From: JABDKJ01 sp039028335
Lineage (GTDB): Bacteria; Bacteroidota; Bacteroidia; Flavobacteriales_D; JABDKJ01
Direction: 5' to 3'
Length of the DNA: 7,340 nucleotides
Assembly (NCBI GenBank): GCA_039028335.1
Contig: JBCCIF010000128.1
Span: forward strand, 1-7,340
Part shown: one piece after another, positions 6,601 to 7,340 of the stretch
Numbering within the stretch: the first letter of the stretch is position 1
Layout: every line of letters starts with the position of its first letter
Notes under the pieces: generated by a model
What the model was told of the DNA's origin: nothing
The model's database searches: none
The model's input: the letters and a program-made list of their open reading frames with translations, nothing else
Position numbers and translations under genes: made by a program

Positions 6601-6913
6601 ATAAGAAATCCCCCTTATTCAAGTACAACTTATTTGATACTTGATTTCCTGTAAAATAAAGGTCAATCAGTCCATCATTATTTATGTCCCCTGCACCAAC
6701 TCCCCCACCATTGTACATATACTGATAAAAAAGATAATTGAATTCTCGTGTATCGCTAATATGGTTACTGAATTGAATACCCGTTTCCTTATTCTTCAAT
6801 AAGGTAAATAGGGGTTCATTAGCATGCTTTTCTTTATCATCTGTCTTGTGGTCTGTCTGACATGCTGCCGTCAACATTAGACTAAATAAAATCCAGAATC
6901 GCCCTATTCTCAT
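3689..6913 (-). CDS. FG-GAP/VCBS repeat surface lipoprotein with a central ASPIC/UnbV-like domain
   Basis: The 1074-residue product starts with a lipoprotein signal peptide (MRIGRFWILFSLM, lipobox LTAAC, lipidated Cys18). The tail just after Cys18 (QTDHKTDDKE) is rich in Asp/Lys, resembling the export signals that send Bacteroidota lipoproteins to the cell surface. Seven calcium-binding D-x-[DN]-x-DG motifs of FG-GAP/VCBS beta-propeller blades precede residue 490 (near 75, 127, 185, 255, 307, 389, 476). An ASPIC/UnbV-like segment follows (about 497-590, with EVTFGLGQNENIEEALLF), then six more motifs (near 644, 697, 805, 853, 887, 990). Such proteins (CRTAC1-like) are common in the phylum; their ligands are mostly unknown. 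The frame is open 63 codons further upstream, but M64 of that longer frame is the only start that gives a signal peptide, and the extension would overlap the divergent DUF1499 gene. First gene of the operon with HhH and apt. Confidence 0.88.
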   Translation of the reverse strand: MRIGRFWILFSLMLTAACQTDHKTDDKEKHANEPLFTLLKNKETGIQFSNHISDTREFNYLFYQYMYNGGGVGAGDINNDGLIDLYFTGNQVSNKLYLNKGDFLFEDITKSAGVACSGQWSNGISMVDVNADGWLDLYVSASASLANDEARRNKLFINNRDNTFTEQAEKWGIDDPAYSNQAYFLDYDQDGDLDMYLLNHRIDFKDNLKTEESIERNFSPLHTDKLYRNDGSRFLDVTVESGILNHAWGLSCSVGDFNNDGWQDIYVCNDFVQPDYLYINQKDGTFKDEILKSMSHTSFYSMGSDFEDINNDGLADLFVADMVSENHERSIRNMAAMDEEEFHRLDEIGYGKQYMFNMLQLNQGNGEFTEIAQVAGVSKTDWSWAPLIADFDNDGHKDIFVSNGIKRDVTDIDYKEQVRLRAVQGNPMGPQEVFDSWPSESLKNYAFRNKGDLRFDDVSSNWGLGQKQNSNGAAYADLDGDGDLDLVLNNIDAKASIYRNNSRNNFVKFKLKPSAYSESSNIRVELKTSNLVQSAYFNPFRGYLSSLPLEVTFGLGQNENIEEALLFINDQNPVLLENTGVNEIIEIDFFPGEYTVRTSTESNLIVEVEDIFGFVHRENTFDDLEREVLLPHKQSAYGGFTTVADFNGDGLSDFFVGNSLGNIPALFIQNENGAFTRDQEAFWNSQSKYEDQSCLATDIDSDGDMDLLVGSGAYELEMGDSRRYDRLYMNDGNGNFSMKEIPFNTNSSCIAHDGKGLVFIGGRTLPGEYPLASPSQLLSFSGDVFVSLGSELIEELGIVNDAQFFDYDEDGDSDLIVAGEWMPITIILNEEGQYTSKIEIPNSAGWWNCIEKCDIDSDGDFDFILGNLGENNKYHPTSERPFHVYSNDFDDNGKSDIVLTKQKGDRLLPARGRECSSEQIPDIKRNFPTYTAFGKADVFGIYGQEKMDEAVHLQVQTFSTSVLLNDDGDFKLKRLPTEAQLGPTMSLVIEDVNKDGHSDIIGAGNIWDAEAETIRYDGNRGFTLLGDGKGNFKNVNSGFYYNSNARDLDKIVISGKNYLMLTSNNDRLRLFEIK

Positions 6914-6919
6914 AACTAT

Positions 6920-6927
6920 CAAATCTA
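6920..6927 (-). promoter_or_regulatory. -7 promoter box for the VCBS-HhH-apt operon
   Basis: The minus strand reads TAGATTTG, a perfect TAnnTTTG, ending only 6 bases before the chosen ATG at 6913. The start site would therefore fall at or next to the start codon, giving a nearly leaderless mRNA. There is no good TTTG at the -33 spacing; a TTTC lies 16 bases upstream (6947-6944). Support is by consensus only. Confidence 0.45.
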
Positions 6928-6943
6928 AAAAAGCTTTTAAAAT

Positions 6944-6956
6944 GAAAGCGGCTTTC
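6944..6956. repeat. Short inverted repeat in the divergent promoter region
   Basis: GAAAGC-G-GCTTTC is a perfect 6-bp inverted repeat with one central base, in the middle of the 76-base gap between the VCBS operon and the DUF1499 gene. It supplies a TTTC on each strand at about the place of a -33 box for each direction. It could be an operator or part of two back-to-back promoters; it is also short enough to be chance. Confidence 0.4.
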
Positions 6957-6975
6957 GGAAACATTAAAAAACCCT

Positions 6976-6983
6976 TATGTTTA
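6976..6983 (+). promoter_or_regulatory. Possible -7 promoter box for the DUF1499 gene
   Basis: TATGTTTA matches TAnnTTTG at five of six fixed positions and lies exactly 19 bases after a TTTC (6953-6956), one base off the -33 TTTG. The start site would be within a few bases of the ATG at 6990. This is a weak call resting on spacing and two imperfect boxes. Confidence 0.3.
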
Positions 6984-6989
6984 AGCGAT

Positions 6990-7340
6990 ATGAAAGTCCT
7001 GAAAATTCTAGTCAAACTAATTATTGGTCTATTTGTTTTTGCCATTGTCGGATTGTTCTTCATTAGCCGAGGCAATGCTTTTGAACCCGGTGTTAAAAAC
7101 AATCAACTTGCTCCGTGTCCCGATCGCCCAAATTGCGTCAATTCAACTATGAACACGGAAGATGGCAACTACCTTGAGGCCATTTCATACAGCGAAGACC
7201 TTGAGCCTATCCATGAGAGTATTCAGCAAATCTTTGGGCCGAATACGCAAATTATTAAGCATTCTCAAAACTATATGCATTGCACTTACAAGGTTGGGAT
7301 TTGGACTGACGATGTTGAATTTTTATTCGACACTGAACAA
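6990..7340 (+). CDS. DUF1499 family membrane protein, 3' end cut by window edge
   Basis: An open frame of 117 codons runs from ATG at 6990 to the window end with no stop. The product begins with one membrane segment (about residues 6-25, ILVKLIIGLFVFAIVGLFF), then the DUF1499 signature CPDRPNCVNS (43-52) with its Cys pair C43/C49, and later the family block YMHCTYKVGIWTDDVEFLFD (94-113). DUF1499 proteins are usually about 130-160 residues in this simple form, so only the last part is missing. The function of the family is not known. The gene is transcribed away from the VCBS operon, with 76 bases between the two start codons. No Shine-Dalgarno precedes the ATG; another ATG at 6977 is out of frame. 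Confidence 0.85.
   Translation, partial: MKVLKILVKLIIGLFVFAIVGLFFISRGNAFEPGVKNNQLAPCPDRPNCVNSTMNTEDGNYLEAISYSEDLEPIHESIQQIFGPNTQIIKHSQNYMHCTYKVGIWTDDVEFLFDTEQ

Noticed and set aside
1..7340. CRISPR arrays, insertion sequences and toxin-antitoxin or defence genes
   Set aside because: No regularly spaced repeats, transposase motifs or recognisable defence genes were found on either strand.

Overview
The window looks like an AT-rich Bacteroidota chromosome, most likely a free-living or marine member of the Cytophagales/Flavobacteriales type. Four things point there: no gene start has a Shine-Dalgarno sequence, several intergenic regions carry the Bacteroidota promoter box TAnnTTTG, the order rpsU-xerC-hpf-tRNA(Thr-Tyr-Gly-Thr) is the usual Bacteroidota layout leading into tuf-secE-nusG-rpl-rpoBC, and there is a very large FG-GAP/VCBS lipoprotein of a kind common in this phylum. 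The species cannot be fixed from the sequence.

Layout, left to right. Positions 1-441 hold four minus-strand tRNA genes; in transcription order they are Thr(UGU), Tyr(GUA), Gly(UCC) and Thr(UGU), the last cut by the window edge. tuf probably lies just outside on the left. Positions 442-613 hold a good promoter for the tRNA cluster (TTTG-N19-TACATTTG) and a UUCG-loop terminator that ends the preceding operon. Positions 614-2083 are the minus-strand translation/recombination operon rpsU (bS21), xerC-type recombinase, hpf (hibernation factor), with its own promoter box just upstream of rpsU and a terminator-like hairpin directly before xerC. Positions 2084-2232 are a spacer. Positions 2233-6913 are a second minus-strand operon: a 1074-residue FG-GAP/VCBS surface lipoprotein, a membrane-anchored helix-hairpin-helix (ComEA-like) protein, and apt. 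Its junctions overlap (ATGA, then TTGA), so translation is probably coupled. At the right edge a divergent plus-strand gene, a DUF1499 membrane protein cut by the window end, starts at 6990.

Most of the window is conserved housekeeping DNA and I see no new defence or mobile system. The points worth checking are regulatory or architectural: two identical Thr(UGU) tRNAs in the cluster, a terminator hairpin abutting the xerC start codon, a bS21 with Tyr54 but no Shine-Dalgarno on its own mRNA, a TTG start for apt, a compact divergent promoter that may give nearly leaderless mRNAs, and a VCBS protein with one eroded metal-binding repeat.
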